A program made the translations under genes and the position numbers. DNA of 64,000 nt, taken from NCBI RefSeq assembly GCF_000971965.1, contig NZ_LAQP01000013.1, positions 186,001 to 250,000 on the forward strand. Reading direction: 5' to 3'. This document shows positions 38,151-45,793 of this stretch, piece after piece. The stretch's first letter is position 1. Each line of letters opens with the position of its first letter. This DNA is from Paenibacillus wulumuqiensis. Lineage in GTDB: Bacteria; Bacillota; Bacilli; Paenibacillales; Paenibacillaceae. Below the pieces are notes generated by a model. That model was not told the DNA's origin. It ran no database searches and worked only from the letters and a program-made list of their open reading frames with translations.

Positions 38151-38181
38151 TGTTGAGTCAACACTCATATTCTGTTAGGAT
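38151..38181 (+). promoter_or_regulatory. Promoter with a palindrome over the -35, before the M16 peptidase gene
   Basis: TTGAGT (38153-38158) and TAGGAT (38176-38181) are 17 bases apart. The perfect palindrome TGTTGAGTCAACA (38151-38163) covers the -35 element and could be an operator for a dimeric repressor. The regulator is unknown. Confidence 0.45.
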
Positions 38182-38213
38182 AGGAATGCATTTATGAAAC
38201 GGGAGGTCCGCCT

Positions 38214-39467
38214 ATGGAACGGGTACAACTGAACAATGGTCTTCGAATCGTTATGGAAAAAATGCCTACCTTCCGTTCTGTCACATTTGGTATCTGGATC
38301 AAAACCGGATCACGCAATGAAAGTCTGGTGACGAATGGAATTTCGCATTTTATTGAACATATGCTGTTCAAAGGCACCAAGCGTTATGACGCTAAACGGA
38401 TTGCCGAAATTTTTGATGGTATTGGCGGCAACGTAAACGCCTTTACGAGCAAGGAATATACTTGTTTTTATGCCAAAGTGCTGGATGAACATCTGGAGAT
38501 TGCCTTGGATATTTTATCCGATATGTTTTTCTATTCCCTGCTGGATCCGAATGAACTGGCCAAGGAGAAAAATGTCATTCTGGAGGAAATCTCCATGTAT
38601 GAAGATGACCCGGATGATCTTGTGCATGATCTGGTCACCATGGCTTCCTATGGTAATCATCCGCTGGCCTATCCGATCCTCGGTACCGAAGATCGCCTGA
38701 AGCCGATGGGACCGGATCAGCTGCGTCTGTTTATGAAGGATCGTTATACGATAGAAAATACGGTAATCAGTATTGCCGGCAATATTGACGATAGTGTCGT
38801 GCCACTGCTGGACAAGTATTTTGGTGACTTTGATGTGCATGGTCCGGAACCGATCGTAACGGCACCGGTGTTCAAAGGCGATGTTATTTTCCGCAAGAAA
38901 AAAACGGAGCAAAATCACATCTGCATGAACTTCCCGGGTGGTAAAATAGATGATCCGAGATACTATGCGATGGTATTGCTCAACAATGCGCTTGGTGGAG
39001 GCATGAGCTCCCGACTTTTCCAGGAAATTCGTGAAAAGCGCGGACTCGCTTACTCCGTATATTCCTATTATACGGCGCATGCAGACAGCGGTTTGTTTAC
39101 CATTTATGCAGGAACCGCACCAAAGCAGACAGGCGATGTGTTTGAACTGACCCATGCGTTGCTGCAGGATCTCAAGCAGAACGGGCTCACTGCAGAAGAG
39201 CTGGAGCAGGGCAAGCAGCAGCTCAAAGGCAGCCTGATCCTCAGTCTGGAAAGCACAAGCAGCATTATGAACCGTCTCGGCAAAAACGAAATTATGCTGC
39301 GCAAGCATAATACGGTTGATGAGACCATCCAATATATCGAAGAAGTGACGATGGAAGATATCCGTTCGGTCATTGACGATATGTTCGCTGAACCGTATGC
39401 TCTGGCAATGGTTGGCGGATCGGATAAAAGCATTGCACATGTAAGGAGAGATGAACTTGTCCATTAA
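38214..39467 (+). CDS. mlpA: M16 family zinc metallopeptidase (MlpA/YmxG type)
   Basis: The 417-residue protein is an M16B peptidase related to B. subtilis MlpA (YmxG). The inverted zinc motif HFIEH is at residues 45-49, with the distal Glu in [15 protein letters not shown]. The second, non-catalytic half carries [20 protein letters not shown], the typical R-Y region. It is downstream of pnp as in Bacillus, but the polysaccharide deacetylase gene ylxY that separates the two in B. subtilis is missing here. The last 11 bases overlap dut. Confidence 0.93.
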   Translation: MERVQLNNGLRIVMEKMPTFRSVTFGIWIKTGSRNESLVTNGISHFIEHMLFKGTKRYDAKRIAEIFDGIGGNVNAFTSKEYTCFYAKVLDEHLEIALDILSDMFFYSLLDPNELAKEKNVILEEISMYEDDPDDLVHDLVTMASYGNHPLAYPILGTEDRLKPMGPDQLRLFMKDRYTIENTVISIAGNIDDSVVPLLDKYFGDFDVHGPEPIVTAPVFKGDVIFRKKKTEQNHICMNFPGGKIDDPRYYAMVLLNNALGGGMSSRLFQEIREKRGLAYSVYSYYTAHADSGLFTIYAGTAPKQTGDVFELTHALLQDLKQNGLTAEELEQGKQQLKGSLILSLESTSSIMNRLGKNEIMLRKHNTVDETIQYIEEVTMEDIRSVIDDMFAEPYALAMVGGSDKSIAHVRRDELVH

Positions 39468-39906
39468 GGTAGAAATCAAGACCCTCCCTGGAAGCGAAGG
39501 ACTGGAACTTCCACGGAGAATGTCGGAACTGGCTTCCGGTTATGATCTGTATGCATCGGTGACCGAACCGATGACACTGGAGCCTGGAAGCCGTGCGCTG
39601 GTACCAACAGGCATCGCCCTGGCCATGCCAGCCGGTCTGGAAGCACAGATTCGTCCTCGCAGCGGACTGGCATACAAGCACGGCATTACCTGTCTGAACA
39701 CACCGGGCACGATCGATGCGGATTATCGCGGCGAGATCAAGGTACTGCTCATTAATCTGGGGCAGGAACCTTTTGTGATCAACCGTGGTGAACGAGTGGC
39801 ACAGATGGTATTCCAGACTGTGCCGGATACCGATCTGATTCAGGTTGAAGAATTATCAGAGACGGTGCGTGGAGCAGGTGGATTCGGACACACAGGAACG
39901 AAGTAA
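39457..39906 (+). CDS. dut: dUTP diphosphatase
   Basis: Dut hydrolyses dUTP to dUMP and keeps uracil out of DNA. The 149-residue product contains the five trimeric dUTPase motifs: [47 protein letters not shown] and the C-terminal [11 protein letters not shown] choose TTG at 39457 because AGGAG at 39444-39448 is eight bases upstream, while an in-frame ATG at 39451 touches the site. In B. subtilis this place holds ymxH and the spoVF genes. Confidence 0.95.
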   Translation: MSIKVEIKTLPGSEGLELPRRMSELASGYDLYASVTEPMTLEPGSRALVPTGIALAMPAGLEAQIRPRSGLAYKHGITCLNTPGTIDADYRGEIKVLLINLGQEPFVINRGERVAQMVFQTVPDTDLIQVEELSETVRGAGGFGHTGTK

Positions 39907-39941
39907 TACTTTATTGTGTTAAATTCATTTTTGCGAAACAG

Positions 39942-39970
39942 TTGAAAGATATAACAGGGAATGATATCAT
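39942..39970 (+). promoter_or_regulatory. Possible promoter for asd-dapG-dapA
   Basis: TTGAAA (39942-39947) and TATCAT (39965-39970) are separated by 17 bases. Transcription from here would include the structured leader at 40005-40092. Confidence 0.45.
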
Positions 39971-40004
39971 TTCTACAATTATTGCAGGATACTGAAATTA
40001 TATT

Positions 40005-40092
40005 CCGGCGCAAGCCGGCCAGGGTCTGCGGTGGTCTGTATAAGGGCCGCCGTTTGTGTCTTTGATCAGGTCTTGTTGTACATAGACCCTGG
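40005..40092 (+). promoter_or_regulatory. Structured RNA leader upstream of asd
   Basis: A GNRA-capped hairpin (CCGGC GCAA GCCGG, 40005-40018) is followed directly by a closing stem of nine perfect pairs, CCAGGGTCT (40019-40027) with AGACCCTGG (40084-40092). Inside it is an eight-pair stem, CGGTGGTC (40029-40036) with GGCCGCCG (40045-40052). The 3' strand of the closing stem ends about nine bases before the asd binding site (AGGGGAGAG), and there is no T-run, so control would be translational. It does not match the lysine riboswitch that I know. Confidence 0.5.
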
Positions 40093-40118
40093 AATACCAA
40101 AGGGGAGAGAGATGCTAG

Positions 40119-41168
40119 ATGTCTAATCAATTCTTTAATGTGGCTGTCGTTGGTGCGACAGGAGCAGTAGGACAACAAATCGTAAGATTGCTTGAAGAGC
40201 GGGATTTCCCGGTGAAGACACTGAAGCTGCTGTCTTCCGCGCGTTCTGCCGGTAAAAAGGTAACTTTTAAAGGCCAGGAAGTAACTGTGGAAGAAGCGAC
40301 CCCGGACAGCTTTGCAGGGATCGATATCGCCCTGTTCAGTGCGGGTGGTGACATTAGTAAGGCACTGGCACCACATGCTGTACGTCATGGTGCAGTATGT
40401 ATCGACAATACCAATGCCTACCGTATGGACCCGGATACCCCTCTGATCGTGCCGGAAGTCAATGCAGATCGCATCGCCGACCACAAGGGAATTATCGCTA
40501 ATCCGAACTGTTCCACCATTCAGATGGTAGCTGCTCTGAAGCCGCTTTATGACCGCTATGGAATCGAACGCATTATTGCATCCACCTATCAGGCGGTATC
40601 CGGAGCAGGCAATCAGGCGATTGAAGAATTGAAGCGTCAAAGCAAATCTATACTGGATAATGAAACTGTCGAACCGGATATTCTGCCAGTCGGTTCACTA
40701 CCGGTCAAGCATCAGATTGCTTTCAATGCCATCCCGCAGATTGATAAATTTCAGGACAACGGCTATACACTGGAAGAAATGAAAATGGTACGGGAAACGA
40801 AGAAGATCATGGAGGACGAATCGATCAAAGTCACAACGACATGCGTACGCATTCCCGTTGTTTATGGTCATTCCGAGTCCGTCTATGTGGAACTCAAGCA
40901 GGACTTTGATCTGGACGAAGTGAAACAGCTTCTTCAGAATGCGCCGGGAGTGACTCTTGTTGACGATCCATCTAACCAGGCTTACCCTCTGGCCACCGAA
41001 GCAGCCGGCAAAAACGACGTATTCGTCGGCCGCCTGCGTCGTGATCTGGGAGATGAGCGTGGTCTAAACATGTGGATCGTCTCGGATAATCTTCTCAAAG
41101 GTGCAGCATGGAACGCTGTGCAAATCGCCGAGATCATTGCAGCAAAAACAGCAGCAGTTAGCAGCTAA
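40119..41168 (+). CDS. asd: Aspartate-semialdehyde dehydrogenase
   Basis: Asd reduces aspartyl phosphate to aspartate semialdehyde, the branch point to lysine/diaminopimelate, threonine and methionine. The 349-residue product has the NADP-binding start VAVVGATGAVGQQIVRLLEE, the catalytic Cys131 in ANPNCSTIQMVAAL and the conserved STYQAVSGAGNQAI and VYGHSESVYVEL segments. AGGGGAGAG lies nine bases before the ATG. First gene of asd-dapG-dapA. Confidence 0.97.
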   Translation: MSNQFFNVAVVGATGAVGQQIVRLLEERDFPVKTLKLLSSARSAGKKVTFKGQEVTVEEATPDSFAGIDIALFSAGGDISKALAPHAVRHGAVCIDNTNAYRMDPDTPLIVPEVNADRIADHKGIIANPNCSTIQMVAALKPLYDRYGIERIIASTYQAVSGAGNQAIEELKRQSKSILDNETVEPDILPVGSLPVKHQIAFNAIPQIDKFQDNGYTLEEMKMVRETKKIMEDESIKVTTTCVRIPVVYGHSESVYVELKQDFDLDEVKQLLQNAPGVTLVDDPSNQAYPLATEAAGKNDVFVGRLRRDLGDERGLNMWIVSDNLLKGAAWNAVQIAEIIAAKTAAVSS

Positions 41169-41186
41169 CGGAGGCATATTGTCACT

Positions 41187-42425
41187 ATGGCAACCTTAAT
41201 GCAAAAACAAAATATACTGGTACAAAAATTCGGCGGCACATCGCTCTCCACCCCTGAGGCGAGAGAGCATGTGCTGCGGCATATCAGACGCGAGCTTGCC
41301 CGCCAGGTCAAGCTTGTCGTCGTGGTATCTGCCATGGGACGCAGCGGTGATCCCTATGCAACAGATACTCTGCTGGAGAGTACAGTGCTGAACGGCAGTA
41401 TTCCATCGGCAAGAGAACGCGACCTGCTGATGGGCTGCGGGGAAATCATATCCGCGGTTACCCTGAGCGGAATGCTGTCCAGCGAAGGTATACCTGCTGT
41501 CGCTCTTACAGGAGCCCAGGCAGGCTTTATTACAGATGATAATTTTGGCAATGCCCGTATTCTGGCAGTGCGTCCGGAACGGGTGCTGCGTGAACTGGAA
41601 GCCGGTAAAGTCGTTATTGTGACCGGTTTTCAGGGACAGAGTGAAGCAGGAGACCTGACAACACTTGGCCGCGGAGGCAGCGATACATCAGCGACAGCGC
41701 TTGGAGCTGCACTGCATGCCGATATGGTTGATATTTATACAGATGTAAACGGCATTCTGACGGCGGATCCGCGGATTGTGGAAGATGCCAAGCCGCTTGC
41801 CTATGTGAGCTATACAGAAATTTGCAATATGGCTCATCAGGGAGCCAAGGTGATTCATCCCCGTGCTGTCGAGATCGCCATGCAGGCCCAGGTGCCGGTA
41901 AGGGTCCGTTCGACGTTTGCAGAGGGTGAAGGTACACTGGTTACCCAGCCGGAGCAGTTTGTCGACTCACCGGGCGGTGTGGTAGACCGGTTCGTAACCG
42001 GGATTACGTATGTTAATAATGTGACCCAGATTACCGTAAGCCAGCAGGAAGGCATTGAACAGCTGCAGCTGAAAGTATTTCAGGCGATGGCCGAGAACCG
42101 GATCAGTGTGGACTTTATTAATGTAACGCCTTATGGAGCGGTATATACCGTATTTGACAATGAAGCACAGCGTGCACTGGCGGTGCTGGAAGAGATGAAT
42201 CTCAATCCTTCCAGTCTGTCGGGCTGTGCCAAAGTATCCGTCGTCGGAGGCGGGATCAGTGGAGTACCCGGAATTATGGCCCGGATCGTCGCAGCCCTGA
42301 CTGAACAAAATATATCCATTCTGCAATCGGCTGACTCCAATACAACCATATGGGTGCTGGTGAAGAAGGAAGATATGGTGCAGGCGGTACGAGCACTGCA
42401 TAATCAGTTTGAGCTGCACGTCTAA
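41187..42425 (+). CDS. dapG: Aspartate kinase (DapG type)
   Basis: The enzyme phosphorylates aspartate, the first step of the aspartate pathway. The 412-residue product begins its kinase domain with LVQKFGGTSLSTPEAREHVL, contains VTGFQGQSEAGDLTTLGRGG and SDTSATALGAALHADMVDIY, and ends in two ACT domains (VNNVTQITVSQQEGIEQLQL and KVSVVGGGISGVPGIMARI) that would sense the pathway end product. By position between asd and dapA it corresponds to DapG, the diaminopimelate-inhibited isozyme of B. subtilis; the effector is inferred. Confidence 0.95.
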   Translation: MATLMQKQNILVQKFGGTSLSTPEAREHVLRHIRRELARQVKLVVVVSAMGRSGDPYATDTLLESTVLNGSIPSARERDLLMGCGEIISAVTLSGMLSSEGIPAVALTGAQAGFITDDNFGNARILAVRPERVLRELEAGKVVIVTGFQGQSEAGDLTTLGRGGSDTSATALGAALHADMVDIYTDVNGILTADPRIVEDAKPLAYVSYTEICNMAHQGAKVIHPRAVEIAMQAQVPVRVRSTFAEGEGTLVTQPEQFVDSPGGVVDRFVTGITYVNNVTQITVSQQEGIEQLQLKVFQAMAENRISVDFINVTPYGAVYTVFDNEAQRALAVLEEMNLNPSSLSGCAKVSVVGGGISGVPGIMARIVAALTEQNISILQSADSNTTIWVLVKKEDMVQAVRALHNQFELHV

Positions 42426-42463
42426 TCGGTCCGGTTTGGTTCCCTATTGAAGGAGGAAATACA

Positions 42464-43339
42464 GTGGTAGACTTTGGTAGATTGATGACGGCGATGATTA
42501 CTCCTTTTAACAATCAGGATGAGATCGATTGGGAGGCAACAGGCCGTTTAATAGATTATTTAATTGATGAGCAAAAGTCCGATGCACTCATCATCTGCGG
42601 TACAACCGGTGAATCGCCGACCCTCAGTGATGAAGAGAAGCTGGAAATGTTTGATTTTGCCGTCAAACATGCAGCAGGCCGCTGCAAAATTATTGCAGGA
42701 ACCGGCAGCAATAATACAAAACACTCCATTCACCTGACACGGGAAGCAGCCAAGCGCGGAGTGGATGGAATACTACTGGTTGTTCCTTATTACAACAAGC
42801 CGAGTCAGGCAGGCATGTATGCCCATTTCAAAGCCATTGCTGAAGCAACAGAGCTGCCGATTATCCTGTACAATGTGCCGGGACGTACCGTATCGAGCCT
42901 GTCGGCAGCAACAACGCTTCAGCTGGCGGAAATCAGCAATATCGTAGGCACCAAGGAATGTGCTTCTATTGAGCAGGTTACACAGATTGCCGGTCATGCT
43001 CCGGAAGGATTCTGTGTCTATTCCGGTGAAGATGCCACCTGCTTTGCAGCCATAGCTGTAGGGGCTCATGGCGTGATCAGCGTAGCCAGTCATGTGGTTG
43101 GTGCCAAGATGGCCGAGATGATTCAGGCACATCTGCACGGTGATTATCAGCAGGCTGCCCATATAAATCAACAGCTGCTGCCTGTGTTCCAGGGGCTGTT
43201 TGCCTGTCCGGACCCGCTGCCCAACCCGGCTGCGGTGAAGTACGCCATGTCCCGTAAAGGATACGGTAATGGCAATCTGCGTCTGCCGCTGCTGGCGCCG
43301 ACAGCTGCGGAACGCGAATTTATCGACGCGCTGCTGTAA
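42464..43339 (+). CDS. dapA: 4-hydroxy-tetrahydrodipicolinate synthase
   Basis: DapA condenses pyruvate and aspartate semialdehyde, the first step towards diaminopimelate. The 291-residue TIM-barrel protein shows CGTTGESPTLSDEEK, the catalytic Tyr136 in ILYNVPGRT and the Schiff-base Lys164 in VGTKECAS. GTG at 42464 follows AAGGAGGAAA. In B. subtilis the product also feeds dipicolinate synthesis by SpoVFA/SpoVFB, genes that are not found in their usual place upstream. Confidence 0.97.
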   Translation: MVDFGRLMTAMITPFNNQDEIDWEATGRLIDYLIDEQKSDALIICGTTGESPTLSDEEKLEMFDFAVKHAAGRCKIIAGTGSNNTKHSIHLTREAAKRGVDGILLVVPYYNKPSQAGMYAHFKAIAEATELPIILYNVPGRTVSSLSAATTLQLAEISNIVGTKECASIEQVTQIAGHAPEGFCVYSGEDATCFAAIAVGAHGVISVASHVVGAKMAEMIQAHLHGDYQQAAHINQQLLPVFQGLFACPDPLPNPAAVKYAMSRKGYGNGNLRLPLLAPTAAEREFIDALL

Positions 43340-43403
43340 GCGGCGTTACAGCTGTCTGTTTGATTTTCAATAATTCCATCGCAAGTAATAAAGCAATCTA
43401 TTC

Positions 43404-43434
43404 ATGGCCGTCTGGAAACAGGCGGCTATTTTTA
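43404..43434 (+). terminator. Intrinsic terminator after dapA
   Basis: ATGGCCGTCTG and CAGGCGGCTAT form 11 pairs with two wobbles around a GAAA loop, followed by TTTTATG. It ends the asd-dapG-dapA message. Confidence 0.7.
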
Positions 43435-43562
43435 TGCAAATAAACGGATAGATGATGGATATCAGCTTGTGCCAATCATCTGATTCTGTATCAGGTAGAT
43501 GCGAAAATTCCTTGCTGTAAAAGGATTTTACATACGCTGTCAGCGCATAAGATAAACATGAC

Positions 43563-43592
43563 TTGTGTTTTTGTTTTTTAATCATGTATAAT
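43563..43592 (+). promoter_or_regulatory. Promoter for the ribonuclease J gene
   Basis: TTGTGT (43563-43568) and a perfect TATAAT (43587-43592) are 18 bases apart. The leader would be about 265 bases long, unusually long for this window. Confidence 0.5.
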
Positions 43593-43864
43593 ATTCTCAA
43601 GTGACTGGGTGCGGTATAAAGTAATAGAGTTTGCTGATAGAATTCTTTGTCAGGCAGAGCGTTCGGTAAAATCGGCAAACCATGCAAGAAAATGAAACTT
43701 TCGGATGCTGGTTTCTTGCATATCCAATTGGCTGTATAGTCAGTTTATATTGTCATAGCCAACATTTTCGGTTAGTTTTGCCAATTAATATATGTATAAG
43801 TGTAGTCATTTTTGTTTATAAATATTAAAACGACGTCCAACATTCATAGGAGGTATAGATTACA

Positions 43865-45544
43865 TTGTCCAAAAAAACAAACAACGAAAAACTGACGATC
43901 TTTGCGCTGGGCGGCGTCGGTGAAATTGGTAAAAACATGTATGTCGTTCAGTATGGAAATGATATTGTTGTCATCGACTCCGGACTTAAGTTCCCGGAAG
44001 AAGATATGCTGGGGATCGATATCGTTATTCCCGATATCTCGTATCTGACAGAAAACCGTGACAAAATCCGCGGGATCCTGTTAACTCACGGCCATGAAGA
44101 TCACATCGGCGGATTGCCTTATGTGCTCAAACACCTGAACGTACCTGTATACGGTACCAAATTAACTATCGGTCTGGTAGAAAACAAACTCAAAGAAGCA
44201 AATCTTCTTGGTGAAACCAAGCGGATTCTGATTAATGAAGATTCGGAAGTGAAGCTGGGCAGCACCCTCACAGCTACGTTCTTCCGTACCAATCACAGTA
44301 TCCCGGATTCGGTCGGTATCTGCCTGGCTACCCCGGAAGGGAACGTAGTACACACCGGTGACTTCAAGTTTGACCATACTCCGGTAAACAATGAATTTGC
44401 CAACCTGCAGCGTATGGCTGAGATTGGCAGCAAAGGCGTACTGGCACTTCTGTCAGACAGTACCAATGCAGACAGACCGGGCTATACCCCTTCCGAGAAA
44501 AATGTGGGTATCGTGATGGAAGATATCTTCCGCAAAGCATCCCAGCGTGTGGTTGTAGCAACATTTGCATCCAACGTACACCGGATTCAGCAGGTCATCA
44601 ATGCAGCAGCAGCTACAGGCCGTAAAGTAACCGTTATCGGTCGCAGTATGGTTAACGTCGTAGGTATTGCCGAAGATCTCGGTTATCTGGAGATTCCGGA
44701 TGGCATGCTGATCGAACCGGAAGAAGTCAACAAAATGGCAGCGGACCGTGTTGTTATCCTGTCCACAGGCAGCCAGGGTGAGCCAATGTCAGCACTGACA
44801 CGAATGGCCCGCTCCACACATCGCAAAGTAGATATCCTGCCTGGAGATACCGTTATTATTGCGGCTACTCCAGTACCGGGTAATGAAAAATATATCGGCC
44901 GTACCATTGATGAACTGTTCCGTCTTGGTGCCAACGTATTCTATAGCGGCGCGAACCCAGGCGTTCACGTATCCGGTCACGGTTCCCAGGAAGAGCTCAA
45001 GCTGATGCTTAACCTGATGAAACCGAAATTCTTCCTTCCGATTCACGGTGAATATCGTATGCAGCGCAGACATGCTCTGCTGGGCGAATCGGTCGGCGTA
45101 GATCCTAACAACATCTTTATCGTGGATATTGGTGATGTTGTGGAGATCCAGGGCGGTTCTGCACGCAAAGCCGGTAAAGTCACTTCCGGTAACGTGCTGA
45201 TCGATGGTCTGGGTGTAGGGGATGTAGGTAACATCGTACTGCGTGACCGCAAACTGCTGTCCCAGGATGGTATCCTGGTCGTAGTCGTTACGCTGAGCAA
45301 GCAGAACGGTCAGATCGTATCCGGTCCGGATATCATCTCCCGCGGATTCGTATATGTACGCGAATCCGAAGGACTGCTGGATGAAGCCAACCGTATCGTA
45401 ACCAGCACGCTGCAGCGTCTGATGAGTGAGAATGTAAATGAGTGGGCTTCCCTGAAGACTAGCGTCAAAGACGCACTGGGCCGCTTCCTGTATGAGCAAA
45501 CACGCCGCAGACCGATGATTCTGCCAATTATTATGGAAGTTTGA
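43865..45544 (+). CDS. rnj: Ribonuclease J
   Basis: RNase J is a metallo-beta-lactamase/beta-CASP enzyme with endonuclease and 5'-3' exonuclease activity in mRNA decay and rRNA maturation. The 559-residue product has the full metal motif HGHEDH at residues 75-80, FRTNHSIPDSVG, HTGDFKFDHTPV and the C-terminal RRRPMILPIIMEV shared with RNase J1 and J2. The locus (after dapA, before the FtsK gene) is that of B. subtilis rnjB, but RNase J2 there has a degenerate HGHDEN motif, whereas this one looks fully catalytic, so J1 or J2 cannot be assigned. TTG start at 43865, AGGAGG at 43848-43853. Confidence 0.95.
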   Translation: MSKKTNNEKLTIFALGGVGEIGKNMYVVQYGNDIVVIDSGLKFPEEDMLGIDIVIPDISYLTENRDKIRGILLTHGHEDHIGGLPYVLKHLNVPVYGTKLTIGLVENKLKEANLLGETKRILINEDSEVKLGSTLTATFFRTNHSIPDSVGICLATPEGNVVHTGDFKFDHTPVNNEFANLQRMAEIGSKGVLALLSDSTNADRPGYTPSEKNVGIVMEDIFRKASQRVVVATFASNVHRIQQVINAAAATGRKVTVIGRSMVNVVGIAEDLGYLEIPDGMLIEPEEVNKMAADRVVILSTGSQGEPMSALTRMARSTHRKVDILPGDTVIIAATPVPGNEKYIGRTIDELFRLGANVFYSGANPGVHVSGHGSQEELKLMLNLMKPKFFLPIHGEYRMQRRHALLGESVGVDPNNIFIVDIGDVVEIQGGSARKAGKVTSGNVLIDGLGVGDVGNIVLRDRKLLSQDGILVVVVTLSKQNGQIVSGPDIISRGFVYVRESEGLLDEANRIVTSTLQRLMSENVNEWASLKTSVKDALGRFLYEQTRRRPMILPIIMEV

Positions 45545-45586
45545 TCACATGTTAAATAAGCATAACGAGTAAGAGGCAACCAGTCG

Positions 45587-45639
45587 CCCCTGCTCCTCGC
45601 ATGGTATATTGGACGGTCCCATGCGAGGACAGGGGTTTT
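45587..45639 (+). terminator. Intrinsic terminator after the ribonuclease J gene
   Basis: CCTCGCATGG pairs with CCATGCGAGG and CCCCTG with CAGGGG outside a small internal loop, followed by TTTTG. Very stable. Confidence 0.78.
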
Positions 45640-45762
45640 GTCATGTCTGAAATCAGACATAAGAGCAGCTCTGACGTTAATATCTGCTGTTTCTCAGGGG
45701 GAACGATATATCGTTTTGCATTAAAGATAAGATTAAGAAGAAGACCTATACCATACAGAATA

Positions 45763-45771
45763 TGATATAAT
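45763..45771 (+). promoter_or_regulatory. Extended -10 promoter for ftsK
   Basis: TGATATAAT (45763-45771) is a perfect extended -10 element without a clear -35. It lies so close to the GGAGGTG binding site (45780-45786) that the message would have a very short leader. Confidence 0.5.
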
Positions 45772-45793
45772 AATGCATCGGAGGTGGTGACAG

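Larger units (their letters stand above)
43340..43864 (+). other. Gene-free stretch between dapA and the ribonuclease J gene
   Basis: These 525 bases hold no credible gene on either strand. They contain a terminator (43404-43434), a promoter-like sequence (43563-43592) and a hairpin in the presumed leader: ATGCAAGAAA (43682-43691) with TTTCTTGCAT (43712-43721), ten perfect pairs around a 20-base loop and without a T-run. The last 120 bases are A/T-rich. Confidence 0.55.

Noticed and set aside
39907-40118. Lysine riboswitch before the asd-dapG-dapA operon
   Set aside because: The stems seen and the sequence between them do not contain the conserved L-box core. The leader is reported as an unassigned structure instead.
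43367-43687. 106-codon minus-strand frame in the gap between dapA and rnj
   Set aside because: No ribosome binding site, overlaps the dapA terminator and the rnj promoter, and the protein has no recognisable features.
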